Source of the DNA: Mesorhizobium sp. ORS 3359
GTDB lineage: Bacteria > Pseudomonadota > Alphaproteobacteria > Rhizobiales > Rhizobiaceae
DNA length: 64,000 nucleotides
Reading direction: 5' to 3'
Assembly (NCBI GenBank): GCA_000824845.1
Contig: CCNC01000042.1
Location: forward strand, 1 to 64,000
Shown: positions 18,238 through 26,930 of the stretch, piece by piece
How positions within the stretch are numbered: position 1 is the stretch's first letter
Layout: each line of letters begins with the position of its first letter
Made by a program: the position numbers and the translations under genes
Notes under the pieces: generated by a model
Told to the model about the DNA's origin: nothing
Database searches by the model: none
What the model saw: the letters and a program-made list of their open reading frames with translations, nothing else

Positions 18238-18729
18238 ATGGCGGCACTTAAACTCGACCCGATCGATCTCAGGATTCTCGACGCCATCCAGCGCGACGGG
18301 CGCATCACTAAGCTGGCGCTGGCCGAGAAGGTCGGCCTGTCGCCGACGCCGTGCTGGATGCGGCTGCGCAAGCTGGAGAGGGCCGGCATCGTGTCCGGCT
18401 ATCACGCCGCGATTGCCATGCGCGTCATCGCGCCGGTGGCGACCGTGCTGATGGAGGTGACCCTGGCCAACCATCGCCAGGCGGATTTCGACCGGTTCGA
18501 GCGCGTGGTGCGCGATGTTCCGGAGATCGTCGCCTGCTGGTCAGTGGGCGGCGGCGTCGACTATGTGCTGAAGGTCATGGCGCGCGACATCGATGCCTAT
18601 CAGCGGCTGGTCGACGGCCTGCTCGAACGCGAGATCGGCATCGACCGCTACTTCACCTACATCGTCACCAAGACGGTCAAGGACGAGACCGTGCTGCCGG
18701 TGGCCGATCTGCTGCCAGAGCAAGGGTGA
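18238..18729 (+). CDS. AsnC/Lrp-family regulator (DoeX-like)
   Basis: Lrp/AsnC-type transcription factor of 163 residues: N-terminal HTH (about 6-60, RITKLALAEKVGLSPTPCWMRLRKLERAGIV) and C-terminal RAM ligand-binding domain (about 70-150, with SVGGGVDYVLKVMARDIDAYQRL). In ectoine degraders an asnC/doeX gene accompanies the catabolic genes and fine-tunes them. Here it reads away from enuR with only 84 bases between starts and lies upstream of doeC and doeD. Its site is not known; palindromes at 18911-18957 before doeC are candidates. Confidence 0.88.
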   Translation: MAALKLDPIDLRILDAIQRDGRITKLALAEKVGLSPTPCWMRLRKLERAGIVSGYHAAIAMRVIAPVATVLMEVTLANHRQADFDRFERVVRDVPEIVACWSVGGGVDYVLKVMARDIDAYQRLVDGLLEREIGIDRYFTYIVTKTVKDETVLPVADLLPEQG

Positions 18730-18740
18730 GGGCTCGGCGA

Positions 18741-18892
18741 GGCCCCCTCATCCGGCCGCTTCGCGGCCACCTTCTCCCCGAGGGGAGAAGAGGTTGGCGT
18801 CGGCGCTGAGCAACTCCTCTCCCCTCGGGGAGAGGTCGGATTGCCCCGAATTGCCCTTCGCAATTCGGTTGGCAATCCGGGTGAGGGGGAAC
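18741..18892. repeat. Rhizobial intergenic mosaic (RIME-like) palindromic repeat
   Basis: Sits behind the asnC stop. Contains CCTTCTCCCCGAGGGGAGAAG, a second hairpin CTCCCCTCGGGGAG, GGCCGCTTCGCGGCC, and GAATTGCCCTTCGCAATTC, closing with GGGTGAGGGGGAACTC. Several modules (CCCTCATCCG, CCTTCTCCCC, GGGGAGAAG) are shared with the element at 14783-14914. The strong hairpins could also terminate or buffer transcription from asnC. Confidence 0.7.
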
Positions 18893-18910
18893 TCTGCCAC
18901 AGCCCGCATC

Positions 18911-18957
18911 TAGATAGATCGTCTACGTTCGCCGAACAAATAGAGACAATCTCTCTA
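18911..18957. promoter_or_regulatory. Palindromes upstream of doeC
   Basis: Two inverted repeats: TAGATAGATCGTCTA at 18911-18925 (TAGA-N7-TCTA) and TAGAGACAATCTCTCTA at 18941-18957 (TAGAGA-N5-TCTCTA, perfect six-base arms). Further TGTCTC/GTCTCT words follow before the doeC start at 19039. Lrp/AsnC proteins bind imperfect palindromes of about 15 bases, so the adjacent AsnC-type regulator is a reasonable candidate. Confidence 0.4.
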
Positions 18958-19038
18958 CATCGGACCGCCGAAACAGCCTCTTTGTCTCGATTGCGCGATT
19001 AGTCTCTCCCTATCGCCTCGACACCGGAGACTTGACTG

Positions 19039-20532
19039 ATGTCCGCGCATTTTGCCCGCACCAACCACCATGAAGCGCTCGACCGCCTCGCCGATCGCCG
19101 CCTATTGCGCGCGCTCGCCTATGTCGACGGCCACTGGACGGCGAGCGAGGCGGCGGCAAGTTTCGAGGTCACCGATCCGGCGACCGGAGCCATCGTCGCC
19201 TTTGTGGCGGCACTCGATGCCGCCCAGACGACGAAGGCGATCAACGCCGCGTCCCGTGCGTTTGCTGCCTGGCGCTCTGCCCTGCCGCAGGAGCGCTCGA
19301 AAACTTTGCGAAAATGGTTTGACCTGATCGTCGCCGCCAAGGATGATCTGGCGCTGCTGATGACGCTCGAGCAGGGCAAGCCGCTGAAGGAATCGCTTGG
19401 CGAGATCGACTACGCCGCCTCCTTCGTCGAGTGGTATGCCGAGGAAGCGAAACGCCTCAACGCCGAAAGCGTCACCAGCCATCTGCCCAATGCCGAGATG
19501 TCGGTGCATCGCGAGCCGCTCGGCGTGGTCGGCGTCGTCACGCCCTGGAATTTCCCGTCGGCCATGCTCACCCGCAAGGCCGCGGCCGCGCTTGCCGCCG
19601 GCTGCACTGTGGTGGCGCATCCATCCTCCGAAACGCCGCTCTCGGCTTTGGCGCTGGCCGAGCTCGGCGAACGCGCCGGGCTGCCGGCCGGCGTCTTCAA
19701 CGTCATCACCGGCGATGCGCGCACCATAGTCGGCACCATGTGCGCCGACGCCAGGGTGCGCGCCATGAGCTTCACCGGATCGACCGAAGTCGGCCGGCTG
19801 ATCGCCGCGCAGAGTGCCGCGACGATGAAGCGGCTGGTGATGGAACTCGGCGGCCACGCGCCGCTGATCGTGTTCGACGACGCCGATATCGACAAGGCCG
19901 TCACGATAGCGCTCGACGCCAAATTCGCCACCTCAGGCCAGGATTGCCTCGCCGCCAACCGCATCTATGTGCAGCGGCCGATCTACGACCGCTTTTGCGC
20001 CGCTTTCGCGCGCCGCATCGAGAAGCTTCGCGTCGGAAACGGTCTATCCGCGGACGCCGAGATCGGGCCGTTGATGCATGAGCGCGCGGTCAAGAAGGTC
20101 GAGGAACAGGTCGCCGACGCAATCGCTCACGGCGCCCATTGCCTGACCGGGGGCAAGCGCCACGCTGCCGGCCCGCTGTTCTACCAGCCGACGCTGCTTG
20201 TCGATGTGCCGGACGAAGCGCTGATCATGCGCGACGAAACATTTGGGCCAGTCGCCGCCGTTACACCCTTCGACGACGAGGCCGAAGTCGTCGCCCGCGC
20301 CAATGCCACCGAATACGGCCTCGTCGCCTATGTCGTCACCGACAACGGCGCGCGGCAGGCGCGCATGGGGCGTGCGCTGGACTACGGCATGGTCGCGATC
20401 AACCGCGTCAAGATTACCGGGGCGCCGATCCCGTTCGGCGGCGTCAAGCAATCCGGCATCGGCCGCGAGGGCTCGCGCCACGGGCTCGAAGCCTTTACCG
20501 ACCTCAAATATCTCTGCCTCGATGTAGCCTAA
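19039..20532 (+). CDS. doeC: Aldehyde dehydrogenase DoeC (aspartate/succinate semialdehyde)
   Basis: NAD(P)-dependent aldehyde dehydrogenase of 497 residues, close to succinate-semialdehyde dehydrogenases. In the doe pathway it oxidises L-aspartate-4-semialdehyde, made by DoeD, to L-aspartate. Seen: VVTPWNFPSAMLTRKAAAAL (cofactor loop), FTGSTEVGRL, catalytic Glu in MELGGHAP and nucleophilic Cys in FATSGQDCLAANR. The C-terminal PFGGVKQSGIGREGSRHG is typical of the SSDH group. Starts at ATG 19039 after a 309-base gap with repeats and palindromes; doeD follows 36 bases later. Confidence 0.9.
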   Translation: MSAHFARTNHHEALDRLADRRLLRALAYVDGHWTASEAAASFEVTDPATGAIVAFVAALDAAQTTKAINAASRAFAAWRSALPQERSKTLRKWFDLIVAAKDDLALLMTLEQGKPLKESLGEIDYAASFVEWYAEEAKRLNAESVTSHLPNAEMSVHREPLGVVGVVTPWNFPSAMLTRKAAAALAAGCTVVAHPSSETPLSALALAELGERAGLPAGVFNVITGDARTIVGTMCADARVRAMSFTGSTEVGRLIAAQSAATMKRLVMELGGHAPLIVFDDADIDKAVTIALDAKFATSGQDCLAANRIYVQRPIYDRFCAAFARRIEKLRVGNGLSADAEIGPLMHERAVKKVEEQVADAIAHGAHCLTGGKRHAAGPLFYQPTLLVDVPDEALIMRDETFGPVAAVTPFDDEAEVVARANATEYGLVAYVVTDNGARQARMGRALDYGMVAINRVKITGAPIPFGGVKQSGIGREGSRHGLEAFTDLKYLCLDVA

Positions 20533-20568
20533 GCTGCGCAGGCCCTCATTCTCGTCAGGAGTCAAAAA

Positions 20569-21948
20569 ATGCTCGAACAGTCCAACGAACTCTCCGCCTG
20601 GGATCGCGACCACTTCTTCCATCCCTCGACGCATATGGGCACGCACGCGCGGGGCGAGTCACCAGCGCGCATCATGGCCGGCGGCGAGGGCGTCACCGTC
20701 TGGGACAACACCGGCAAGAAGAGCATCGATGCCTTCGCCGGCCTCTACTGCGTCAATGTCGGCTATGGTCGCCAGAAGATCGCCGACGCCATCGCAAGCC
20801 AAGCGAAGAACCTCGCCTACTACCACGCCTATGTTGGTCACGGCACCGAGGCCTCCATCACCCTTGCCAAGATGATCATCGATCGCGCGCCGGAGGGCAT
20901 GAGCCGAGTTTATTTCGGCCTCTCCGGCTCCGACGCCAACGAGACCAATATCAAGCTGATCTGGTACTACAACAACGTGCTCGGCCGGCCGGAAAAGAAG
21001 AAGATCATCTCGCGCTGGCGCGGCTATCACGGCTCGGGCGTGATGACCGGCTCGCTGACCGGGTTGGAGCTGTTCCACAACGCCTTCGACCTGCCGCGCG
21101 CGCCGATCCTGCACACCGAGGCGCCCTATTATTTCCGCCGCGCCGACCGTTCGATGAGCGAGGAACAGTTCTCGCAACATTGCGCCGACAAGCTGGAAGA
21201 GATGATCCTCGCCGAAGGACCGGACACGGTCGCCGCCTTCATCGGTGAGCCGATCCTCGGCACCGGCGGCATCGTGCCGGCGCCGGCCGGCTACTGGCAG
21301 AAGATCCAGGCCGTGCTGAACAAATACGACGTGCTGCTCGTCGCCGACGAGGTGGTGACCGGCTTCGGTCGTCTCGGCACGATGTTCGGCTCCGACCATT
21401 ACGGCATCAAGCCGGACCTGATCACCATCGCCAAGGGCTTGACCTCGGCCTATGCGCCGCTCTCTGGCGTCATCGTTTCCGACAAGGTCTGGCAGGTGCT
21501 TGTCAAGGGTTCCGACAAGCTTGGCTCGCTCGGCCATGGCTGGACCTATTCGGCGCACCCGATCTGCGTTGCCGCGGGCGTCGCCAATTTAGAACTGATC
21601 GACGAGATGGACCTGGTGCGGAATGCCGGTGAGACCGGCGCCTACTTCCGCGCCGAGCTCGCCAAGGCCGTCGGCGGTCACAGGAATGTCGGCGAGGTGC
21701 GCGGCGACGGCATGCTGGCCGCGATCGAGTTTGTGAAGGACCGCGACGACCGCGTCTTCTTCGATCCGGCGCTGAAGGTCGGGCCACAGATCGCCACGGC
21801 GCTGGCCGCCAGCGGCGTCATCGGCCGCGCCATGCCGCAGGGCGACATCCTCGGCTTCGCGCCGCCGCTCTGCCTGACGCGCGAGGAGGCCGACATTGTC
21901 GTCGAAAAGACCGCCGACGCGGTGAACAGCGTCCTCGCCAGCATCTGA
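20569..21948 (+). CDS. doeD: Diaminobutyrate aminotransferase DoeD (class III)
   Basis: PLP-dependent class III aminotransferase of 459 residues, related to omega-amino acid:pyruvate transaminases. In ectoine breakdown it removes the 4-amino group of L-2,4-diaminobutyrate to give aspartate semialdehyde. Seen: YFGLSGSDANETNIKL, YHGSGVMTGSLTG for ring stacking, VADEVVTGFGRLG with the PLP Asp, and the Schiff-base lysine in TIAKGLTSAYAPLSG. The N-terminus DRDHFFHPSTHMGTHARGE is typical of DoeD-like proteins. A purine-rich stretch (CAGGAG) precedes the ATG. Lies between doeC and an oxidoreductase, all on the plus strand. Confidence 0.88.
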   Translation: MLEQSNELSAWDRDHFFHPSTHMGTHARGESPARIMAGGEGVTVWDNTGKKSIDAFAGLYCVNVGYGRQKIADAIASQAKNLAYYHAYVGHGTEASITLAKMIIDRAPEGMSRVYFGLSGSDANETNIKLIWYYNNVLGRPEKKKIISRWRGYHGSGVMTGSLTGLELFHNAFDLPRAPILHTEAPYYFRRADRSMSEEQFSQHCADKLEEMILAEGPDTVAAFIGEPILGTGGIVPAPAGYWQKIQAVLNKYDVLLVADEVVTGFGRLGTMFGSDHYGIKPDLITIAKGLTSAYAPLSGVIVSDKVWQVLVKGSDKLGSLGHGWTYSAHPICVAAGVANLELIDEMDLVRNAGETGAYFRAELAKAVGGHRNVGEVRGDGMLAAIEFVKDRDDRVFFDPALKVGPQIATALAASGVIGRAMPQGDILGFAPPLCLTREEADIVVEKTADAVNSVLASI

Positions 21949-21970
21949 GAAGCGACATCCGAGAAGCGAT

Positions 21971-23071
21971 ATGAATGCCATGACCAGAACCGTTCCCGCC
22001 ACCATGGCCGCCGTGCAGCTTACCGGCCATGGCGGACTCGAAAAGCTCGTCTACCGCACCGATGTGAAAGTGCCGGCACCTGCCGCCGGCGAAGTGCTGG
22101 TCAAGGTCAGCGCCTGCGGCATGAACAACACCGATGTCTGGGTGCGCCAGGGCGCCTATGGCACGGAGGAGGACGCGGCGGCCGTCTCGACGTGGCGCCG
22201 GCAAGGCAACACGCTGACCTTCCCGCGCATCCAGGGCACCGACACGGTGGGCACCATCGTCGCCGTCGGCAACGGCGTGCCAGCGGAGCGTGTCGGCGAA
22301 CGCGTCATGGTCGACTTCTCGATCTACAACCGCGACGACGATTCGCTGGCCGACATCGACTATATGGGCCACGGCCGCGACGGCGGCTATGCCGAATACC
22401 AGGCGCTGCCGGCCGAGAACGCGCATGTCGTCGACACCGATCTGAGCGATATCGAGCTCGCCACCTTCTGCTGCGCCTATCTGACCGGCGAGCAGATGCT
22501 GGAGCGTGCCGCGCTGCGGGCCGGCGAGCGTGTGCTGGTCACCGGCGCCTCTGGCGGCGTCGGCTCGGGCATCGTGCAACTGGCCAGGGCGCGCGGCGCC
22601 ATCCCCTACGCCGTCGTCGGCAAGGGCAAGGAGCAGGCCGTGCTCAACATCGGCGCCGAAAAGGTGATCACGCGCGGCGTGGCCGACCTGCCCGCCGCCG
22701 TCAACGAAGCGACCGGCGGCCAGCCCATCGACGTGGTGGCCGACCTCGTCGGTGGCGCCATCTTCAACGACCTCTTACGCATCCTGCGGCCCGAGGGCCG
22801 CTACACCACGGCCGGCGCCATTGCCGGGCCGGTCGTGCAGCTCGATCTGCGCACCATGTATCTGAAGCAGCTCCAGCTCCACGGCTCGAGCCAGGGCACG
22901 CGCGCCGATTTCCGCCGCATCGTCCGCTACATCGAGGAAAAGAAGATCAAGCCGCTGGTCGGCGGCGTCTACAAGCTCTCGGACTTCCACCGTGCCCAGA
23001 CCGACTTCATGGGCAAGGACTTCGTCGGCAAGCTGGTCGTGGTGCCGGATGCGATGTGGAGCGGCGCCTGA
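21971..23071 (+). CDS. MDR-superfamily NADPH oxidoreductase (quinone reductase/ADH-like)
   Basis: Medium-chain dehydrogenase/reductase of 366 residues. GroES-like domain (about 25-150) followed by a Rossmann domain with the motif VLVTGASGGVGSGIVQLARARG. ACGMNNTDVWVRQGAYG stands where zinc ADHs have the catalytic Cys context, and no four-Cys structural zinc cluster is present, so this is probably zinc-independent like quinone oxidoreductases. It follows doeD by 22 bases and probably shares its transcript. Its substrate is unknown; it could act on an aldehyde or enal linked to ectoine breakdown or be unrelated. Start at 21971 or an internal ATG twelve codons in. Confidence 0.75.
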   Translation: MNAMTRTVPATMAAVQLTGHGGLEKLVYRTDVKVPAPAAGEVLVKVSACGMNNTDVWVRQGAYGTEEDAAAVSTWRRQGNTLTFPRIQGTDTVGTIVAVGNGVPAERVGERVMVDFSIYNRDDDSLADIDYMGHGRDGGYAEYQALPAENAHVVDTDLSDIELATFCCAYLTGEQMLERAALRAGERVLVTGASGGVGSGIVQLARARGAIPYAVVGKGKEQAVLNIGAEKVITRGVADLPAAVNEATGGQPIDVVADLVGGAIFNDLLRILRPEGRYTTAGAIAGPVVQLDLRTMYLKQLQLHGSSQGTRADFRRIVRYIEEKKIKPLVGGVYKLSDFHRAQTDFMGKDFVGKLVVVPDAMWSGA

Positions 23072-23182
23072 TCCTGAAGGGAGCGCCCGACGCGGCTTCA
23101 GCCGCTGCTATGTCCAGCGCGGCGACTGCGGACGGCAAGCCGATATACGCCGGGAAGTAAACGCCTTGCAGGCGTGCGTGTT

Positions 23183-23214
23183 CGAGGACGCCCGGACAAA
23201 CCGGGGCGTCCTCG
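23183..23214. terminator. Strong hairpin downstream of the doeCD-MDR run
   Basis: Arms CGAGGACGCCC and GGGCGTCCTCG enclose a short loop about 110 bases after the oxidoreductase stop. No clear T-run follows, so it may be a Rho-aided terminator or an mRNA 3' stabiliser. It also marks the boundary to the accessory region. Confidence 0.5.
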
Positions 23215-23415
23215 CCTCGCAGTCGGCGATGCGCTTGCCCAGGTCATTGCGGCGTCCGGGCCTCTGAGCTATTTTAGCAGTTTATTGGATATGCCTGCCT
23301 GCCATCGGGGGCGCATTTCCTTGCCGTCTTGGCAGATTGTGAAGTCTTTAACAGACCGCGATGCCGCAAGCTGAATTCTTGTGGCCAACAGGTCATAGCG
23401 GTTAGGGATTTTGCC

Positions 23416-23580
23416 ATGCTGCGATGCTGCGCGCTGATTGCAGCCTTGATCCTCGTGGGCCTCGCGACGGTGCAGGCGCGCGCCGATCGAAGGGTTGCGC
23501 TTGTCATCGGCAATTCGCAATACCGCGAAATCCCGGCGCTCATAAGGGTCTTGGTGTTTCGGATCAGTGTAGCGATGTAG
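23416..23580 (+). pseudogene. Remnant of an exported caspase-like (peptidase C14) gene
   Basis: Encodes a signal peptide (MLRCCALIAALILVGLATVQ ... ARA) and then RRVALVIGNSQYREIPAL, which is the first strand of the caspase domain found in the complete neighbours (RRVALVLGNSQYQHAAPL in the gene at 30645). The frame then loses similarity and stops after 54 codons, before the His and Cys catalytic positions. I read it as a 5' fragment left by a deletion or insertion at about 23545. No intact insertion sequence is visible beside it. Confidence 0.75.
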
Positions 23581-23701
23581 CCGCCAAACGGATAATTGAG
23601 ACGAACTAGCCGGTCCCTCAAGCTGAACTCGATCGCTGGGTGTTCTGCGTGCCCCCGGATCTGGTTTCAGTGGAAACAGCCAGGTGTTGCTCCGCGCAGC
23701 G

Positions 23702-25924
23702 CTATACGTCAGGCACCCGGGCAACGCTCCAGTCAGTTCGGACAATCCTGGCGTGGTCTTCGATATAGTCTGCGATCTCGTCGGCGCCGTTGGTCCAGAA
23801 GATAGTACCGCAGCGCGCCGCCATGCTGTCGCGCTCGGCGGGGTCGAGCAGTCGTTCGATAAAGCTACCAACATGTGGGAGGTCATGGTCGCGCCGCATC
23901 AGTAGGCCAAAACCGCCAAGCTCGGCCCAGCGCGCGCGGTTGAGCTGCAGGTCCATTTCTTCGGCCTCGTTGGGCACGAACAGGGTGGGCACCGCGCCAA
24001 GGATGTTCTCGTGGAAGGTGTTGTAACCAGGCGCGACGACCGCGGCGTCGAAGGCGCGGCTGTAGCGGAAGCTCGGGAAGAGCTCGACAATCCGATGCCG
24101 GGGGCTGATCGGCTCGTCCAACTCGAAATTAGCGCGGATCGGCGAGCGGATATCCAGCACAAGCGTATCAGGACGGTCGAGCAGGGCTTTGAGAACGCTA
24201 TTGCGGACGCTGCGCATGTCGAAATTGCTGCCTGAGCCGAGTTGCAGCGCGACCACGGTCATGCCTTCCGGCACGTCGAGGAACAGGCGCGCAGCAGTGC
24301 GCTCGAGGCGCTCGTTAGGTCCCAAATGGAGGACCGGCGGGACCAAGAGGACCTTGTCGCGCATCTCTTTGGTCGGGCCATGATCGAACTCGTCTGCCAA
24401 CTCGCCTGGCTCTATCACGGCATCGAAAGCATCAGCCATCTCCAGGAACGGCCGATGTGATTCCCGCCACATCGGTCGACGCACCCAAATCGAAAACAGG
24501 TTGGGGTCCATGGCTAGGGCTGCGACAACACCCTCGAAGACAGCTGTGGCGTCATATGCAAATACCGCCGGACGCAGATGACTGATCAGGTCGAACAGTT
24601 CTTCGGCAAGCACGTCGTTCCAGTCCTCGGGCGCGGCATCGATGCCGCTGTGATAGGTCAGGAAGTGAGCGTGATAACCCTCGTCGGTTGCGATTTTCAT
24701 GGCGTAGGACATTGTCGCAAAGACGGGCTTCAACCCTTGCGGCAGTCGCTGAGCGACTGCCACCTGCTGCGCAAGATGCCCCATTCCGATGCCGTTGGTC
24801 GAAGTAAACAGCACTCGACGTATCGGCAAAGGCTGGATCATCGACGCCCGCACGGCCGTCGAATCGCGTGGTCTAGGAATGCCGAACAACCTCTGAAGTC
24901 GTTGCGGGAAGAGCTGGGCCGAATGGTGCCGGGCAACGAAGTCGCTGGCCAAGGCCGATTGCTGCGCGTAGGCCTCATCATCAGTGATGAATCTGCCGAT
25001 AATCCGTTCAACATCGCTCGGCGCCGCATACACTGCTGCGTCACCGAACAATGGTTGAAAGTGTGCCGGGAGAATCGTGACGAGGCCTACCGCGAGCGCT
25101 TCGAGGATCGTGCGGCCAAAAGCCTCCGACCAGGAATCGCTGTGGTAGTAGACATAGAAATCGAGCCCTTGGAGAAACCTTGGAATGCCGGTCCATGCAA
25201 AGGGTAGTATTTCCCAGTTGGCCGGCAGCGGACCATAGAGTTCCTGGAGGAAGGAACCGCCGCCGAGAATCCTGATGCTGTAGCGCGCTGAGTCGGCAGG
25301 ATAGATGCGCAGCGCGTCGGTGCTGCTGCTCGGCCATTTCAATTTGTCCGGTCGGGCATGGCGGCCGATGACGACCGGAATGTGCGGCGGGCCGTCCGGC
25401 CTGCGAGGCCAGTCGTCGAGATCGATCAGATTAGTCCAGTTTTCCGGCAAGAGCTCCGCGCTTGCAGGCAAACGACGGGGCAAAGCGTCGCGAACGATGG
25501 CGCTGACGGGGGCGAGCCAAACCTTGACGCCAAAAGCCCAATGGCAGTTGCTGATGACGCGCTGTAGGTCATACTGCAGCTTGCCTACCCGGTCGACCAT
25601 AGGATGATGGAGAACCATAACCAAGCGTTCGGCCTGGATGCCGGTGCGCCTGGTGAAGCGATTGGACATTATCGTCGGATGGTGCAGTAGGACAAGGTCG
25701 GCGTCGACCTTCGTGTCCGGGTCGATCCGTTCTGTTGCGCCGCTATAGACTAGTGCCCGCAAGTCGGGATGCATCGGGTAGGGGTGACCTAGCAATGGTC
25801 CCTTCACGGCCAACAAGCCGGTCTTGAGACCCGCGCGGGCGGCCGCTCGGATTTCCACGGCGAGCGCCGTGGACGTGCCGCCTTCGAAGCGGACATCGGC
25901 GACAAACAGAATGTCCAGCCTCAT
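23702..25924 (-). CDS. Two-domain glycosyltransferase (GT-B + GT-B fusion)
   Basis: A 740-residue protein that appears to hold two glycosyltransferase units. Residues about 1-385 look like a GT4-type GT-B domain: MRLDILFVADVRFEGGTSTAL at the N-terminus and HSDSWSEAFGRTILEALAVG, the E-x7-E donor-binding helix. Residues about 400-740 look like a second GT-B fold of MurG/GT1 style: STNGIGMGHLAQQVAVAQRL at its start and VVAPGYNTFHENILGAVPTLFVP, the donor-sugar segment. It would act in the cytosol on cell-surface polysaccharide or glycolipid; donor and acceptor are unknown. Start at 25924 overlaps the stop of the small gene upstream (ATGA). Base composition is more A/T-rich than the core genes around it. 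Confidence 0.72.
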   Translation of the reverse strand: MRLDILFVADVRFEGGTSTALAVEIRAAARAGLKTGLLAVKGPLLGHPYPMHPDLRALVYSGATERIDPDTKVDADLVLLHHPTIMSNRFTRRTGIQAERLVMVLHHPMVDRVGKLQYDLQRVISNCHWAFGVKVWLAPVSAIVRDALPRRLPASAELLPENWTNLIDLDDWPRRPDGPPHIPVVIGRHARPDKLKWPSSSTDALRIYPADSARYSIRILGGGSFLQELYGPLPANWEILPFAWTGIPRFLQGLDFYVYYHSDSWSEAFGRTILEALAVGLVTILPAHFQPLFGDAAVYAAPSDVERIIGRFITDDEAYAQQSALASDFVARHHSAQLFPQRLQRLFGIPRPRDSTAVRASMIQPLPIRRVLFTSTNGIGMGHLAQQVAVAQRLPQGLKPVFATMSYAMKIATDEGYHAHFLTYHSGIDAAPEDWNDVLAEELFDLISHLRPAVFAYDATAVFEGVVAALAMDPNLFSIWVRRPMWRESHRPFLEMADAFDAVIEPGELADEFDHGPTKEMRDKVLLVPPVLHLGPNERLERTAARLFLDVPEGMTVVALQLGSGSNFDMRSVRNSVLKALLDRPDTLVLDIRSPIRANFELDEPISPRHRIVELFPSFRYSRAFDAAVVAPGYNTFHENILGAVPTLFVPNEAEEMDLQLNRARWAELGGFGLLMRRDHDLPHVGSFIERLLDPAERDSMAARCGTIFWTNGADEIADYIEDHARIVRTDWSVARVPDV

Positions 25925-26376
25925 GATTGGGGCATATCCGACGCCTTGCCGACGAGTGCCCCCGGTGCTGCCGCCAGGAAACTGTCGATGTTCATACCGT
26001 AGGCCAGGACACGGCGGGGGCGCCATTTTGCAAGAAGGAGCCCCCAGCGCTCCCGCAGATAAGCTTGCCAAGGCATGTCGCTTGCGTGCAGCCGCTGCTC
26101 CATCAATGGAGGCAAATACTCGAACATCACTCGATGACGGCGGAATATCGTGAAGTCCGAATTGTCGGTGAGATAGATGAGCCGATCGCTCTTTCCCGGA
26201 AGTTTGCGCTTGGTCGTAACAATGATTTCTTCGAGCAAATCAGGCTGCACGCCTAGGACCGTAACAATAATAGTTGAGATATCTTCTTTCGACTTATATA
26301 CGTGAATATTTCCTGGGCTCTCAATTTGCGGCCTTTGTTTATTTTCCCCAAGGAAAAATTCTGTGAATTTTCTCAT
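25921..26376 (-). CDS. Hypothetical protein upstream of the glycosyltransferase
   Basis: A 151-residue protein that I do not recognise. It begins MRKFTEFFLGENKQRPQ and contains KRKLPGKSDRLIYLTDNSDFTIFRRHRVMFEYLPPL, which resembles the first part of a Rossmann-type or polysaccharide-biosynthesis protein, then YLRERWGLLLAKWRPRRVLAYG. No signal peptide or helix is evident. It overlaps the glycosyltransferase by four bases, so the two are translated together and probably work in one glycan pathway. Its 5' half is visibly A/T-rich, consistent with horizontal acquisition. Confidence 0.6.
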   Translation of the reverse strand: MRKFTEFFLGENKQRPQIESPGNIHVYKSKEDISTIIVTVLGVQPDLLEEIIVTTKRKLPGKSDRLIYLTDNSDFTIFRRHRVMFEYLPPLMEQRLHASDMPWQAYLRERWGLLLAKWRPRRVLAYGMNIDSFLAAAPGALVGKASDMPQS

Positions 26377-26704
26377 TGGATGGCGCTCACATGAAGGAGT
26401 GGGAAGCTACCAATGGCGATTTGTACGTGTCAAACGTTCAAGTCTATGTGCCGCACGCCATATCGTGTCGGTTCATGATCTCAGGCTAGCGACGTCTCCA
26501 GACTTGGCGAGAAAGCGCCCGGCAACGGCGGCACAACCGGTCACATGCACCACCAAACAATGTTACCAGTTTGGCCAGCAGTCAAGGCGGGCGCATTCGC
26601 TCGCCCACCCCCTTGACTGTAGGCAGTTAGTGTAATTTCCTGCTAGGCGTGACGTTTGAATGCGGTGTCGCGGCTTTTTTTGGCCAAAGCTTGGATCGAC
26701 GCAC
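26377..26704. other. Gene-free interval
   Basis: About 330 bases between the divergent glycan gene start and a small putative lipoprotein gene. It should hold the promoter for the minus-strand glycan genes (A/T-rich near 26377-26400). No convincing coding region, repeat or RNA gene was seen. Confidence 0.5.
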
Positions 26705-26923
26705 ATGGCAAGACTGCTGCTGGCAAAGATGGCTTCGGCCGCCGCCTTGGTTTCGACCTCGGTCATGCTGAACGGCTGCTGGACGATTGCAGGAAGGCCC
26801 ATCATCTGCGATTTCGGCTTTTCACTGAAGGACGGCCGGTGCGCTAAGGTCACCAAGGTCACCAAGCCGAGTACACCTCGACGTGACAAAACGGCCAAAG
26901 TGCACGTCAGTTCTCAATATTGA
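26705..26923 (+). CDS. Possible small lipoprotein
   Basis: A 72-residue frame from ATG 26705: MARLLLAKMASAAALVSTSV then MLNGCWTI, i.e. a basic start, a hydrophobic stretch and a lipobox (LNGC), followed by a short tail with two more Cys (PIICDFGFSLKDGRCAKV) and a basic end. The layout is that of a small outer-membrane lipoprotein. It is convergent with the caspase gene that ends at 26931. Nothing else supports it, and the frame could be chance. Confidence 0.35.
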   Translation: MARLLLAKMASAAALVSTSVMLNGCWTIAGRPIICDFGFSLKDGRCAKVTKVTKPSTPRRDKTAKVHVSSQY

Positions 26924-26930
26924 TCTGCTA

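Noticed and set aside
23269..23886. 205-codon minus-strand frame over the caspase remnant
   Set aside because: No recognisable domain and composition unlike a protein; it also runs into the glycosyltransferase end.
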